From NCBI RefSeq assembly GCF_031846505.1, contig NZ_JAVRHP010000047.1:1-26442 (forward strand): a stretch of DNA of 26,442 bases. The letters run 5' to 3'. Shown piece after piece: positions 6,778-14,229 of this stretch. Below the pieces are notes generated by a model that was given only the letters and a program-made list of their open reading frames with translations, was not told the origin of the DNA and did not search any database. Positions within the stretch are counted from its first letter, which is position 1, and each line of letters begins with the position of its first letter. Source of the stretch: Autumnicola edwardsiae. Lineage in GTDB: Bacteria > Bacteroidota > Bacteroidia > Flavobacteriales > Flavobacteriaceae. Made by a program: the position numbers and the translations under genes.

Positions 6778-7497
6778 TTACTTTCTACGACGTGATTTGT
6801 TACCACCCCGAGCGGATCCTCCTTTACCTCCTTGTTTCTTTGCAAGACCAACAAGTGGGGAAAGTTCTCTTTTTCCGTACACTTCACCTTTCATGATCCA
6901 CACTTTAACACCCAACCTACCATAAGTAGTATGAGCTTCAACTAAAGCATAATCAATATCGGCCCTAAAAGTCGACAAAGGAATTCTTCCATCTTTGTAG
7001 GATTCATTACGTGCCATTTCAGCACCGTTTAAACGTCCGGAAATCTGTATTTTGATTCCTTCAGCATTCATCCTCATTGCAGCCGCAACAGCCATTTTTA
7101 TTGCACGACGGTAAGAGATACGATTCTCAATTTGTCTCGCAACACTGGATGCTACTAAATGAGCATCAAGTTCTGGTCTTTTAATTTCAAAGATGTTAAT
7201 TTGAACCTCTTTATCGGTAATCTTCTTAAGCTCTTCTTTCAGCTTGTCTACCTCCTGGCCACCTTTCCCAATAATAATACCCGGTCTGGCAGTGGTGATA
7301 GTAACGGTTACAAGCTTTAGGGTACGCTCAATAATTACCCTGGATACACTCGCTTTCGAGAGGCGAGCATGGATGTACTTTCTAATCTTATCGTCTTCGG
7401 CTAATTTGTCGCCGTAGTCATTTCCTCCGTACCAGTTGGATTCCCATCCTCTGATAATACCAAGGCGATTTCCGATTGGATTTGTCTTCTGTCCCAT
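6778..7497 (-). CDS. rpsC: 30S ribosomal protein S3 (uS3)
   Basis: A 239-residue uS3 forming part of the mRNA entry channel and its helicase activity. The start chosen is MGQKTNPIGNRLGIIRGWES; an in-frame ATG 12 codons upstream would add a non-conserved tail and overlap rplV by 29 bases. The KH domain carries the GxxG loop as IIIGKGGQEVDKLKEELKKI (about 77-96). The C-terminal domain includes RNESYKDGRIPLSTFRADID and GVKVWIMKGEVYGKRE. The final lysine/arginine-rich, glycine-rich tail is typical of Bacteroidota S3. Confidence 0.96.
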   Translation of the reverse strand: MGQKTNPIGNRLGIIRGWESNWYGGNDYGDKLAEDDKIRKYIHARLSKASVSRVIIERTLKLVTVTITTARPGIIIGKGGQEVDKLKEELKKITDKEVQINIFEIKRPELDAHLVASSVARQIENRISYRRAIKMAVAAAMRMNAEGIKIQISGRLNGAEMARNESYKDGRIPLSTFRADIDYALVEAHTTYGRLGVKVWIMKGEVYGKRELSPLVGLAKKQGGKGGSARGGNKSRRRK

Positions 7498-7504
7498 ACT
7501 CTTC

Positions 7505-7912
7505 TTAGCTTTGTGTATTGTTGTTTGCTCCAAGCACCAATGTTACGTGATTGGATCTCTTTCTAATTCGGTGTGCTCGACCCTGTGGTGCCGGACGAAG
7601 TCTTTTCAACATACTCCCACCGTCTACACGAATCTCTTTCACAAATAATTCAGCCTCCTCAAGATTTGCATCTTCATTCTTCGACTGCCAGTTAGCGATA
7701 GCAGAAAGCAAAAGCTTCTCTACGCGTCCTGACGCTTCCTTCTGACTGAATTTTAATATCTGAAGCGCTTTTTCTACTTTCTCTCCACGAACCAAATCCG
7801 CAACTAAGCGCATCTTTCTTGGCGAAGTAGGGCAGTTATTTAACTTTGCAAAAGCTACCTGTTTTTTGGCTTCTTTTATTTGCTCTGCTCTTTCTCTTTT
7901 ACGAACTCCCAT
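7505..7912 (-). CDS. rplV: 50S ribosomal protein L22 (uL22)
   Basis: A 135-residue uL22 whose long beta hairpin lines the exit tunnel constriction together with L4. NCPTSPRKMRLVADLVRGEK (26-45) is the N-terminal signature, followed by AIANWQSKNEDANLEEAELF. The tunnel hairpin and C-terminus read SMLKRLRPAPQGRAHRIRKR then SNHVTLVL. About 15 residues precede the usual E. coli-like start, which is normal in this phylum. It lies eight bases after rpsS. Confidence 0.97.
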   Translation of the reverse strand: MGVRKRERAEQIKEAKKQVAFAKLNNCPTSPRKMRLVADLVRGEKVEKALQILKFSQKEASGRVEKLLLSAIANWQSKNEDANLEEAELFVKEIRVDGGSMLKRLRPAPQGRAHRIRKRSNHVTLVLGANNNTQS

Positions 7913-7920
7913 AGCTTCAA

Positions 7921-8199
7921 TTATCTTTTACCTTTATTTTTCGCACCAGCATGCCCTCTAAAAGAGCGGGTTGGTGAAAATTCTCCTAGTTTATGCCCTA
8001 CCATGTTCTCAGTCACATAAACAGGAACAAACTGTTTCCCGTTGTGTACTGCGATAGTTTGCCCAACAAAATCTGGAGTAATCATAGAAGCGCGTGACCA
8101 GGTTTTGATAACCGCTTTTTTACCAGACTCAACGTTTTGAGCTACCTTCTTATCTAACTTATAGTGAACGTAAGGTCCTTTTTTTAATGAACGTGCCAT
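7921..8199 (-). CDS. rpsS: 30S ribosomal protein S19 (uS19)
   Basis: A 92-residue uS19 in the 30S head that contacts A-site tRNA and forms bridges to L5. MARSLKKGPYVHYKLDKKV is the typical N-terminus; IKTWSRASMITPDFVGQTIA (31-50), VYVTENMVGHKLGEFSPTRS and FRGHAGAKNKGKR complete it. It lies six bases after rplB and eight before rplV. Confidence 0.98.
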   Translation of the reverse strand: MARSLKKGPYVHYKLDKKVAQNVESGKKAVIKTWSRASMITPDFVGQTIAVHNGKQFVPVYVTENMVGHKLGEFSPTRSFRGHAGAKNKGKR

Positions 8200-8205
8200 A
8201 TCTTA

Positions 8206-9033
8206 TTATTTCTTTCTACGTTCTACAATATATTTATTACTCGATTTGGTTTTAGAACGGGTTTTGAAACCTTTTGCAGGTAAACCTTTTCTAGAACGAG
8301 GGTGTCCACCTGAAGCCCTACCTTCACCACCACCCATTGGGTGATCAACAGGGTTCATCACGACAGGTCTTGTTCTTGGTCTTCTACCCAACCAACGTTT
8401 TCTACCAGCCTTACCAGAAATTTGCAACTGGTGATCGCTGTTTGAAACAGCACCAATAGTAGCCATACATGTAGAAAGCACCCTTCTAATCTCTCCCGAA
8501 GGAAGTTTTATGGTCGCATATTTACCTTCTCTTGCCAATAACTGAGCGAAAGCACCGGCACTACGCGCCATAACTGCTCCCTGACCAGCTCTTAACTCGA
8601 TACAAGAAATAACCGTACCAAGAGGAATGTTAGCCAAAGGCATTGCATTTCCAATTTCAGGAGCCGCAGCTTCATTGCTTGATACAACATTCTGATCTAC
8701 CTGTAGACCGTTTTGAGCAATAATATACCTTTTCTCACCATCCTGATAATTCAATAAAGCGATAAAGGCCGTTCTATTAGGATCGTACTGTATACTCGCT
8801 ACAGTAGCAGGAATACCCTGCTTGTCCCTTTTAAAATCAACTACTCTGTAACGTCTTTTATGACCACCACCTTTATAGCGCATGGTCATTTTTCCCTGAC
8901 TGTTTCTACCACCTGATTTTTTTATCGGAGCCAATAAGCTTTTCTCCGGCTTATCAGTAGTAATGGCGTCAAACCCATTAACTACTCTAAAACGCTGACC
9001 AGGGGTGATTGGTTTTAATTTTCTAACTGACAT
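8206..9033 (-). CDS. rplB: 50S ribosomal protein L2 (uL2)
   Basis: A 275-residue uL2, the primary 23S rRNA binder needed for subunit joining and peptidyl transferase activity. It has the OB-fold and SH3-like domains and the KKSGGRNSQGKMTMRYKGGG motif (38-57). The functionally critical His lies in VVMNPVDHPMGGGEGRASGG; where E. coli has HPHGGG this protein has HPMGGG, leaving the important first His (the equivalent of H229) intact. The basic C-terminus ends KSSNKYIVERRKK. It follows rplW by nine bases. Confidence 0.98.
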   Translation of the reverse strand: MSVRKLKPITPGQRFRVVNGFDAITTDKPEKSLLAPIKKSGGRNSQGKMTMRYKGGGHKRRYRVVDFKRDKQGIPATVASIQYDPNRTAFIALLNYQDGEKRYIIAQNGLQVDQNVVSSNEAAAPEIGNAMPLANIPLGTVISCIELRAGQGAVMARSAGAFAQLLAREGKYATIKLPSGEIRRVLSTCMATIGAVSNSDHQLQISGKAGRKRWLGRRPRTRPVVMNPVDHPMGGGEGRASGGHPRSRKGLPAKGFKTRSKTKSSNKYIVERRKK

Positions 9034-9042
9034 TTTTTAATC

Positions 9043-9333
9043 TTAAAGATTACTGTATAAATCAATAGTTTCACCTTCCGTCACCTGTACTAAAGCTTTC
9101 TTATAAGCCGAAGTTTTACCAGTGATCATACCAGATTTCGTATATCTGGTTTTGCGATCCGGACGGACATTCATTGTGCGAACTTTAGTAACTGAAACGC
9201 CATAAGCAGACTCAACCGCATCTTTAATTTCAATCTTATTCGCCTTATTATCCACCACAAAAGAATAGCAGTTGTTCAACTCACTATCAGCCGTGGCTTT
9301 CTCTGTAATAATAGGTTTTATTAAGATACTCAT
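9043..9333 (-). CDS. rplW: 50S ribosomal protein L23 (uL23)
   Basis: A 96-residue uL23, the main ribosomal docking site for trigger factor and SRP at the tunnel exit. ILIKPIITEKATADSELNNC (3-22) matches the N-terminal family motif, NKIEIKDAVESAYGVSVTKV (33-52) the central one, and NVRPDRKTRYTKSGMITGKT the extended loop. It starts five bases after rplD. Confidence 0.97.
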   Translation of the reverse strand: MSILIKPIITEKATADSELNNCYSFVVDNKANKIEIKDAVESAYGVSVTKVRTMNVRPDRKTRYTKSGMITGKTSAYKKALVQVTEGETIDLYSNL

Positions 9334-9338
9334 ATCGT

Positions 9339-9968
9339 TTATTTACTTAAATTCGACTCAATTCCTTCCAGAGAACCTTCCAAAAACACTATATTATTTG
9401 CATTTAAAATCTTATAAGTGCTTAATTCTGTGCTGTTTACAACTTCAGAGGTCTTCAAATTTCGTGATGACAAATATACGTTTTTATTTGACCCGCCCAA
9501 CACTATCAAAGATTTTTTACTTTCAAGACCCAGAGCCTTCAAAACATCTTTGAAATTTTTGGTCTTAGGAGCATCAAATTGAAAATCTTCCACAACGATA
9601 ATTGACTTATCATTTGCCTTAATAGATAAAGCAGATTTTCTAGCCAAACGCTTCAGGTTTTTATTCAATTTAAAACCGTAATTTCTTGGTCTTGGACCAA
9701 AAACACGTCCACCACCTCTAAAGATTGGAGATTTAATACTACCAGCACGTGCTGTACCAGTACCTTTTTGCTTCTTTATCTTACGAGTACTCCCGGAGAT
9801 CTCAGCACGCTCTTTGGCTGCGTGAGTTCCCTGGCGTTGATTAGCCAAATACTGCTTAACATCAAGATAAACAGCATGATCATTTGGCTCTATAGCGAAA
9901 ACAGCATCAGAAAGGCTGGCCTTTCTTCCTGTTTCTTTTCCTTTTATATCTAAAACTGCTACTTCCAT
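9339..9968 (-). CDS. rplD: 50S ribosomal protein L4 (uL4)
   Basis: A 209-residue uL4. The extended tunnel loop is seen as GTHAAKERAEISGSTRKIKK and QKGTGTARAGSIKSPIFRGG (about 47-87), where macrolide-resistance mutations map in other bacteria. In E. coli L4 represses and attenuates the S10 operon; no equivalent leader precedes rpsJ here, but a structured gap lies just upstream of rplC. Its ATG shares one base with the rplC stop (TAATG), so L3 and L4 translation is probably coupled. Confidence 0.97.
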   Translation of the reverse strand: MEVAVLDIKGKETGRKASLSDAVFAIEPNDHAVYLDVKQYLANQRQGTHAAKERAEISGSTRKIKKQKGTGTARAGSIKSPIFRGGGRVFGPRPRNYGFKLNKNLKRLARKSALSIKANDKSIIVVEDFQFDAPKTKNFKDVLKALGLESKKSLIVLGGSNKNVYLSSRNLKTSEVVNSTELSTYKILNANNIVFLEGSLEGIESNLSK

Positions 9969-10579
9969 TACTTACTAATGATTACGTATGAGTTTTTGTG
10001 TCCCGGAACAGCTCCTTTTACTACTAAAAGGTTCTTATCTGCAACCACTTTTAAAACTCTCAGGTTTTCAACTTTTACTTTTTCTCCACCCATTCTACCG
10101 GCCATCTTCATTCCCTTAAAAACTCTCGCAGGATATGATGCAGCACCAATAGAACCAGGAGCTCTTAAACGGTTATGCTGCCCGTGGGTCGCCTGACCTA
10201 CACCACCAAAACCGTGTCTTTTAACAACACCCTGAAAACCTTTACCTTTAGATGTACCTGCTATATCAACAAATTCACCTTCAGCAAAATGCTCCACAGT
10301 TATAGCGTCGCCTAATTTATAATCCCCTCCAAATCCCTGGAATTCAACGACTCTACGCTTTGGAGCGCTTCCTGCCTTTTTAGCATGCCCTGTGGCAGCC
10401 CTGTTTGCAGTCTTTGCGTCATCGAAACCAAGTTGAAGTGCTTCGTACCCGTCAACCTCATTGGTTCTGACTTGGGTAATTACGCATGGTCCCGCTTCTA
10501 TAACGGTACATGGGACATTTTTCCCATTTTCGTCAAAGATGCTGGTCATGCCTATTTTTTTTCCTATTAACCCAGACAT
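9968..10579 (-). CDS. rplC: 50S ribosomal protein L3 (uL3)
   Basis: A 203-residue uL3, one of the two proteins initiating 50S assembly. MSGLIGKKIGMTSIFDENGK is the standard start; the long central finger towards the peptidyl transferase centre includes GTSKGKGFQGVVKRHGFGGV (108-127) and QATHGQHNRLRAPGSIGAAS (129-148). The glutamine region GQATHGQHN corresponds to the area methylated by PrmB in E. coli. It is the first gene after the 201-base gap, so it is the gene most exposed to the attenuator-like hairpin upstream. The bases before its ATG are an A/T-rich stretch without a Shine-Dalgarno. Confidence 0.97.
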   Translation of the reverse strand: MSGLIGKKIGMTSIFDENGKNVPCTVIEAGPCVITQVRTNEVDGYEALQLGFDDAKTANRAATGHAKKAGSAPKRRVVEFQGFGGDYKLGDAITVEHFAEGEFVDIAGTSKGKGFQGVVKRHGFGGVGQATHGQHNRLRAPGSIGAASYPARVFKGMKMAGRMGGEKVKVENLRVLKVVADKNLLVVKGAVPGHKNSYVIISK

Positions 10580-10608
10580 AAATATTAATTATTAATGATT
10601 TTTATTCC

Positions 10609-10629
10609 CTATTTTTTATTTAAAGCCAT
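10609..10629 (-). promoter_or_regulatory. Mini-ORF with strong Shine-Dalgarno in the rplC leader
   Basis: GGGAGG at 10637-10632 lies two bases before an ATG that opens MALNKK then TAG. None of the ribosomal genes checked has such a Shine-Dalgarno, so its presence 52 bases upstream of rplC is odd. It may be a ribosome or 30S landing site with a regulatory role, or chance. The spacing of two bases is short for efficient initiation. Confidence 0.3.
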
Positions 10630-10645
10630 TTCCTCCCTAGGGTGA

Positions 10646-10770
10646 GGTCGAAAATTGCATACTCTTAAAAAATTCAGGGCAGAAAAATACTTCTGCCCTG
10701 AATGTATCTTTCTCCGTTTTTCCCTCGCCAACTGCTCGGGACATGTCACTGAAAATGGCAATTTTCAGCC
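10646..10770. repeat. 125-base element with imperfect terminal inverted repeats (MITE/REP-like or structured leader)
   Basis: The ends are GGTCGAAAATTGC (10646-10658) and, on the other strand, GGCTGAAAATTGC (10770-10758): 11 of 13 bases match. Next to the right end is a perfect 8-bp hairpin, CTGAAAAT (10749-10756) and ATTTTCAG (10761-10768). The middle contains the 13-bp hairpin listed separately. A 25-base stretch at 24390-24414 repeats the right end, which argues for a dispersed repeat. In the minus-strand RNA the two ends could also pair with each other, competing with the local 8-bp hairpin. No target-site duplication is visible. Confidence 0.55.
10666..10703 (-). terminator. Intrinsic terminator or attenuator between rpsJ and rplC
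   Basis: On the minus strand, arms ATTCAGGGCAGAA and TTCTGCCCTGAAT pair perfectly (13 bp; 10691-10703 and 10672-10684) around a 6-base loop, followed directly by a T-rich tract reading TTTTT then AAGAG. This is a textbook intrinsic terminator shape, yet it sits inside an operon where rplC and 23 further visible genes must be transcribed from upstream. It is therefore more likely an attenuator or leaky terminator than a true operon end. Confidence 0.6.
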
Positions 10771-10780
10771 TATAATGTTA

Positions 10781-11086
10781 TCACACCTTAATCTCTACTT
10801 CTACCCCACTTGGCAATTCCAGCTTCATCAAAGCATCAATAGTTTTTGAAGAAGAACTGTAGATATCAAGAAGTCTTTTATAAGAGCTTAACTGAAACTG
10901 CTCTCTGGATTTCTTGTTCACGTGAGGCGAACGCAATACTGTAAAGATTTTTTTATGCGTAGGTAACGGAATTGGTCCGGTAACCACAGCACCCGTAGTC
11001 TTTACGGTTTTTACAATCTTTTCAGCAGATTTATCTACCAGGTTGTGATCGTAAGATTTTAGTTTTATTCTTATTTTCTGACTCAT
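10781..11086 (-). CDS. rpsJ: 30S ribosomal protein S10 (uS10, NusE)
   Basis: A 101-residue uS10 of the 30S head, which also acts as NusE in NusB-dependent antitermination. MSQKIRIKLKSYDHNLVDKS opens it; TGPIPLPTHKKIFTVLRSPH (37-56) and the VNKKSREQFQLSSYKRLLDI loop are family signatures. In E. coli rpsJ heads the S10 operon; here it is the last gene of a str block, ten bases after fusA, and the long gap follows it instead of preceding it. Confidence 0.97.
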   Translation of the reverse strand: MSQKIRIKLKSYDHNLVDKSAEKIVKTVKTTGAVVTGPIPLPTHKKIFTVLRSPHVNKKSREQFQLSSYKRLLDIYSSSSKTIDALMKLELPSGVEVEIKV

Positions 11087-11096
11087 TTTCCTAATA

Positions 11097-13208
11097 TTAT
11101 TCGTTTGATGTACCCTTTGCTGCTTTAATCACGTCTTCAGAAATATTAGAAGGCGTTTCAGCATAATGAGAGAATTCCATTGTTGACGTTGCTCTACCCG
11201 AAGATAATGTTCTTAATGTGGTCACATAACCAAACATTTCAGAAAGTGGCACTTCAGCTTTAACAACTTTAGCTCCAGATCTGTCAGACATACTATTTAC
11301 CTGACCTCTTCTTCTGTTAAGGTCACCAACAATATCACCCATGTTTTCTTCCGGAGTAACAACTTCATTTTTCATAATTGGCTCAAGGATAACAGCCCCT
11401 GCTTTCTTCGCAGCTGCCTTATATCCCATCTTAGCAGCCAATTCGAAAGACAATTGATCAGAATCCACAGGGTGGAAAGATCCGTCTTTCAAAACAACTT
11501 TTAAGGTATCCATCTGGAATCCAGCAAGAGGACCGTGTTTCATAGCCTCTGTGAATCCTTTCTGAACTGAAGGAACAAATTCTTTAGGAATACGCCCACC
11601 TTTAATTTCATCTACGAACTGAAGTCCCGGACCTTCAAAATCTTCGTCCGCAGGACCCATTTCAAAAACAATATCAGCAAACTTACCACGACCACCGGAC
11701 TGTTTCTTATAAACCTCCCTATGATCTGCGCTCCTGGTTACCGTCTCCTTATACTCAACCTGAGGTTGACCTTCGTTTACTTCAACCTTAAATTCTCTTT
11801 TCAAACGATCTACCAAGATCTCGATATGCAATTCTCCCATACCGGAAATAATGGTTTGACCGGAATTCTCATCAGTCTTCACCTGGAACGTTGGATCCTC
11901 TTCAGCTAGTTTAGCCAAAGCCATACCCATTTTATCCACATCGGCCTTAGTTTTAGGCTCAACAGCAATACCAATTACCGGTGCAGGGAACGTCATAGAC
12001 TCAAGAACAATAGGATGATTTACATCTGTAAGAGTATCTCCTGTTTTAATATCTTTAAATCCTACTGCCGCACCAATATCCCCAGCTTCAATTTTATCTA
12101 TCGGCTCCTGTTTATTGGAGTGCATCTGATAGATACGTGAAATGCGTTCTTTTTTACCTGAACGCACGTTCAACACATAAGAACCAGCATCAAGCGTACC
12201 TGAATACGTCCTAAAGAAAGCCAAACGACCTACGAAAGGATCGGTAGCAATTTTAAATGCAAGCGCAGAAAATGGAGAATCTACATTAGGCTTACGTTTT
12301 TCTTCTTCACCTGTTTCTGGATTAGTACCTTCGATAGCCTCTACATCTACCGGAGAAGGTAAATATCTCATCACAGCATCAAGCATTGCCTGAACACCCT
12401 TATTCTTAAAGGCTGAACCACACATCATAGGTATAATAGACATATCTATAGTAGCAGCTCTTAACGCAGCAATAATTTCGTCTTCTGTAATAGAATCTTC
12501 ATCTTCGAAGAATTTCTCCATTAAAGCTTCGTCATACTCTGCAACAGCCTCAACAAGCTGAGTACGATATTTTTGAACATCTGCTTTAAGCTCTTCAGGA
12601 ATGTCAATGATCTCGTAAGTCATCCCCATATCTTCATCGCTCCAGATAACCGCCTTCTTGGAGATAAGATCTACAACTCCTTTAAAGTCAATTTCATCCC
12701 CGATTGGAACTTGTAAAGGAACAGGATTACCTCCCAACATTTCCTTAACCTGCTTACATACGTTAAAGAAGTCAGCACCCTGACGGTCCATTTTATTTAC
12801 AAATCCTAAACGCGGAACTTTATACTTATCTGCCTGTCTCCATACAGTTTCAGACTGAGGCTCTACCCCGTCTACCGCACTAAACAATGCAACCATACCA
12901 TCCAAAACACGCAATGAACGCTCTACCTCTACAGTAAAGTCAACGTGCCCCGGAGTATCGATAATATTTACCGTAAATTCCTGGTCTTTGTACATCCACT
13001 TACAGTGTGTTGCAGCCGAAGTAATAGTAATACCTCTTTCCTGCTCCTGCTCCATCCAGTCCATCGTTGCAGCACCGTCATGAACCTCTCCAATTTTGTG
13101 ACTTACACCAGTATAATAAAGGATACGCTCTGTTGTTGTTGTTTTACCAGCATCAATATGAGCTGCTATCCCTATATTTCTTGTATATTTTAAATCTCTT
13201 TGTGCCAT
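11097..13208 (-). CDS. fusA: Elongation factor G (EF-G)
   Basis: A 703-residue canonical EF-G driving translocation and, with RRF, ribosome recycling. The GTPase motifs are complete: AHIDAGKT (16-23), RGITI (58-62), DTPGH (84-88) and NKMD (138-141). Domain IV is present with the GGRGKFADIVFEMGP and GFTEAMKHGPLAGFQ segments, and domain V ends with FGYVTTLRTLSSGRATSTME. With the intact GTPase motifs and str-operon location, it is the housekeeping copy rather than the GTPase-deficient EF-G2 paralogue described in Bacteroides. It lies four bases after rpsG. No tuf gene follows, unlike in E. coli. Confidence 0.98.
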   Translation of the reverse strand: MAQRDLKYTRNIGIAAHIDAGKTTTTERILYYTGVSHKIGEVHDGAATMDWMEQEQERGITITSAATHCKWMYKDQEFTVNIIDTPGHVDFTVEVERSLRVLDGMVALFSAVDGVEPQSETVWRQADKYKVPRLGFVNKMDRQGADFFNVCKQVKEMLGGNPVPLQVPIGDEIDFKGVVDLISKKAVIWSDEDMGMTYEIIDIPEELKADVQKYRTQLVEAVAEYDEALMEKFFEDEDSITEDEIIAALRAATIDMSIIPMMCGSAFKNKGVQAMLDAVMRYLPSPVDVEAIEGTNPETGEEEKRKPNVDSPFSALAFKIATDPFVGRLAFFRTYSGTLDAGSYVLNVRSGKKERISRIYQMHSNKQEPIDKIEAGDIGAAVGFKDIKTGDTLTDVNHPIVLESMTFPAPVIGIAVEPKTKADVDKMGMALAKLAEEDPTFQVKTDENSGQTIISGMGELHIEILVDRLKREFKVEVNEGQPQVEYKETVTRSADHREVYKKQSGGRGKFADIVFEMGPADEDFEGPGLQFVDEIKGGRIPKEFVPSVQKGFTEAMKHGPLAGFQMDTLKVVLKDGSFHPVDSDQLSFELAAKMGYKAAAKKAGAVILEPIMKNEVVTPEENMGDIVGDLNRRRGQVNSMSDRSGAKVVKAEVPLSEMFGYVTTLRTLSSGRATSTMEFSHYAETPSNISEDVIKAAKGTSNE

Positions 13209-13212
13209 TTTT

Positions 13213-13689
13213 TTAGAATCTAAAGTGAGAGAATGCTTTGTTAGCTTCAGCCATCTTATGAGTATCTACCCTTCTTTTAACTGCAGCACCTTCTTCCTTA
13301 GCAGCAGCAAGAATTTCTGCAGCCAATTTTTGAGCCATAGCTTTTTCATTTCTCTTACGAGCAAAACTAATCAACCACTTCATTGCAGTTGAAACTTTCC
13401 TGTCTGGCCTGATTTGCATAGGTATCTGGAATGTTGCACCACCAACACGCCTGCTTCGCACTTCTACGTGTGGCATAACGTTAGAAAGAGCGTCTTTCCA
13501 AATTTCCAAACCAGTTTTTTCTTCGTCTTGTTTCTTTTGTTCTACCACATCAATTGCGTCGTAGAAAATTTTAAAGGCAACCGACTTTTTCCCATCCCAC
13601 ATCATCATGTTCACAAAACGTGTAACAAGCTGATCATTAAACTTAGGATCTGGCAAAAGTGGTCTTTTCTTGGCCTGTCTTTTTCTCAT
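13213..13689 (-). CDS. rpsG: 30S ribosomal protein S7 (uS7)
   Basis: A 158-residue uS7, which nucleates the 30S head and lies near the E site. The start MRKRQAKKRPLLPDPKFNDQ is followed by LVTRFVNMMMWDGKKSVAFK. VRSRRVGGATFQIPMQIRPD (77-96) is the strongest family signature; AMKWLISFARKRNEKAMAQK follows, and the C-terminus is THKMAEANKAFSHFRF. It is four bases upstream of fusA and 81 bases downstream of rpsL. Confidence 0.98.
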   Translation of the reverse strand: MRKRQAKKRPLLPDPKFNDQLVTRFVNMMMWDGKKSVAFKIFYDAIDVVEQKKQDEEKTGLEIWKDALSNVMPHVEVRSRRVGGATFQIPMQIRPDRKVSTAMKWLISFARKRNEKAMAQKLAAEILAAAKEEGAAVKRRVDTHKMAEANKAFSHFRF

Positions 13690-13770
13690 TTCTTCTTTGT
13701 AATAAGTTAATTGTTAATTGCTATCGATAAAAAAGAAAATTCTTTCTCACCTTTAACTTCTAACCTTGTT

Positions 13771-14145
13771 TTACTTCTTAGGGCGTTTTGCACCGTATTT
13801 AGATCTACGTTGTGTTCTACCTTCGACACCAGCGGTATCCAAAGCTCCACGAACAATGTGGTATCTAACTCCCGGCAAATCCTTCACCCTTCCACCTCTA
13901 ACTAATACTATCGAGTGCTCTTGTAAATTGTGACCTTCTCCCGGAATGTAAGCATTCACCTCTTTTCCGTTTGTTAACCTCACCCTTGCTACTTTTCTCA
14001 TAGCCGAGTTAGGTTTTTTAGGAGTGGTGGTATACACACGGGTACACACCCCTCTCCTTTGAGGACACGAATCCAAAGCAGCCGATTTACTCTTCTTAGT
14101 TATTTTGGCTCTTCCTTTTCGTACTAATTGTGAAATTGTTGGCAT
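13771..14145 (-). CDS. rpsL: 30S ribosomal protein S12 (uS12)
   Basis: A 124-residue uS12, a decoding-centre protein and the first gene of the operon. The start is MPTISQLVRKGRAKITKKSK. Both classical streptomycin sites carry the sensitive-type lysines, in TTTPKKPNSAMRKVARVRL and in GGRVKDLPGVRYHIVRGAL; the Asp in VKDLPG is the residue methylthiolated by RimO in E. coli. Its promoter lies about 55 bases upstream of the start codon. Confidence 0.98.
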   Translation of the reverse strand: MPTISQLVRKGRAKITKKSKSAALDSCPQRRGVCTRVYTTTPKKPNSAMRKVARVRLTNGKEVNAYIPGEGHNLQEHSIVLVRGGRVKDLPGVRYHIVRGALDTAGVEGRTQRRSKYGAKRPKK

Positions 14146-14177
14146 AATTTCTTTTACCTAATTATTTAATAAATTTT

Positions 14178-14185
14178 ACCTCCCC
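14178..14185 (-). promoter_or_regulatory. Shine-Dalgarno-like GGGGAGGT in the str-operon leader
   Basis: GGGGAGGT (14185-14178 on the minus strand) is complementary to the 16S anti-Shine-Dalgarno but lies 32 bases before the rpsL ATG, too far to direct initiation, and no ATG follows it at the right distance. It lies within about ten bases of the predicted 5' end, after CCCTTAAAAT, with which its GGG could pair. A regulatory role is inference. Confidence 0.3.
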
Positions 14186-14199
14186 ATTTTAAGGGTTTG

Positions 14200-14229
14200 C
14201 AAAGGTAGAAATAAAAACACATTATTCAA
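14200..14229 (-). promoter_or_regulatory. Main promoter of the str-S10-spc operon
   Basis: The minus strand has TTG at 14229-14227, exactly 19 bases, then TACCTTTG at 14207-14200. This matches the Bacteroidota housekeeping promoter consensus (TTG, 19 or so, TAnnTTTG) at every defined position. The predicted transcription start near 14193 leaves a leader of about 48 bases before rpsL. It is the only such match seen upstream of rpsL. Confidence 0.82.

Noticed and set aside
7498..7533. 12-codon N-terminal extension of rpsC
   Set aside because: MGQKTNPIG is the universal S3 start; the extension overlaps rplV.
10637..10744. 35-codon frame MSRAVGEGKTEKDTFRAEVF... in the rpsJ-rplC gap as a gene
   Set aside because: It lies wholly in the repeat-like block, has no Shine-Dalgarno or promoter, and its hairpin content explains the sequence better; kept as evidence for a repeat only.
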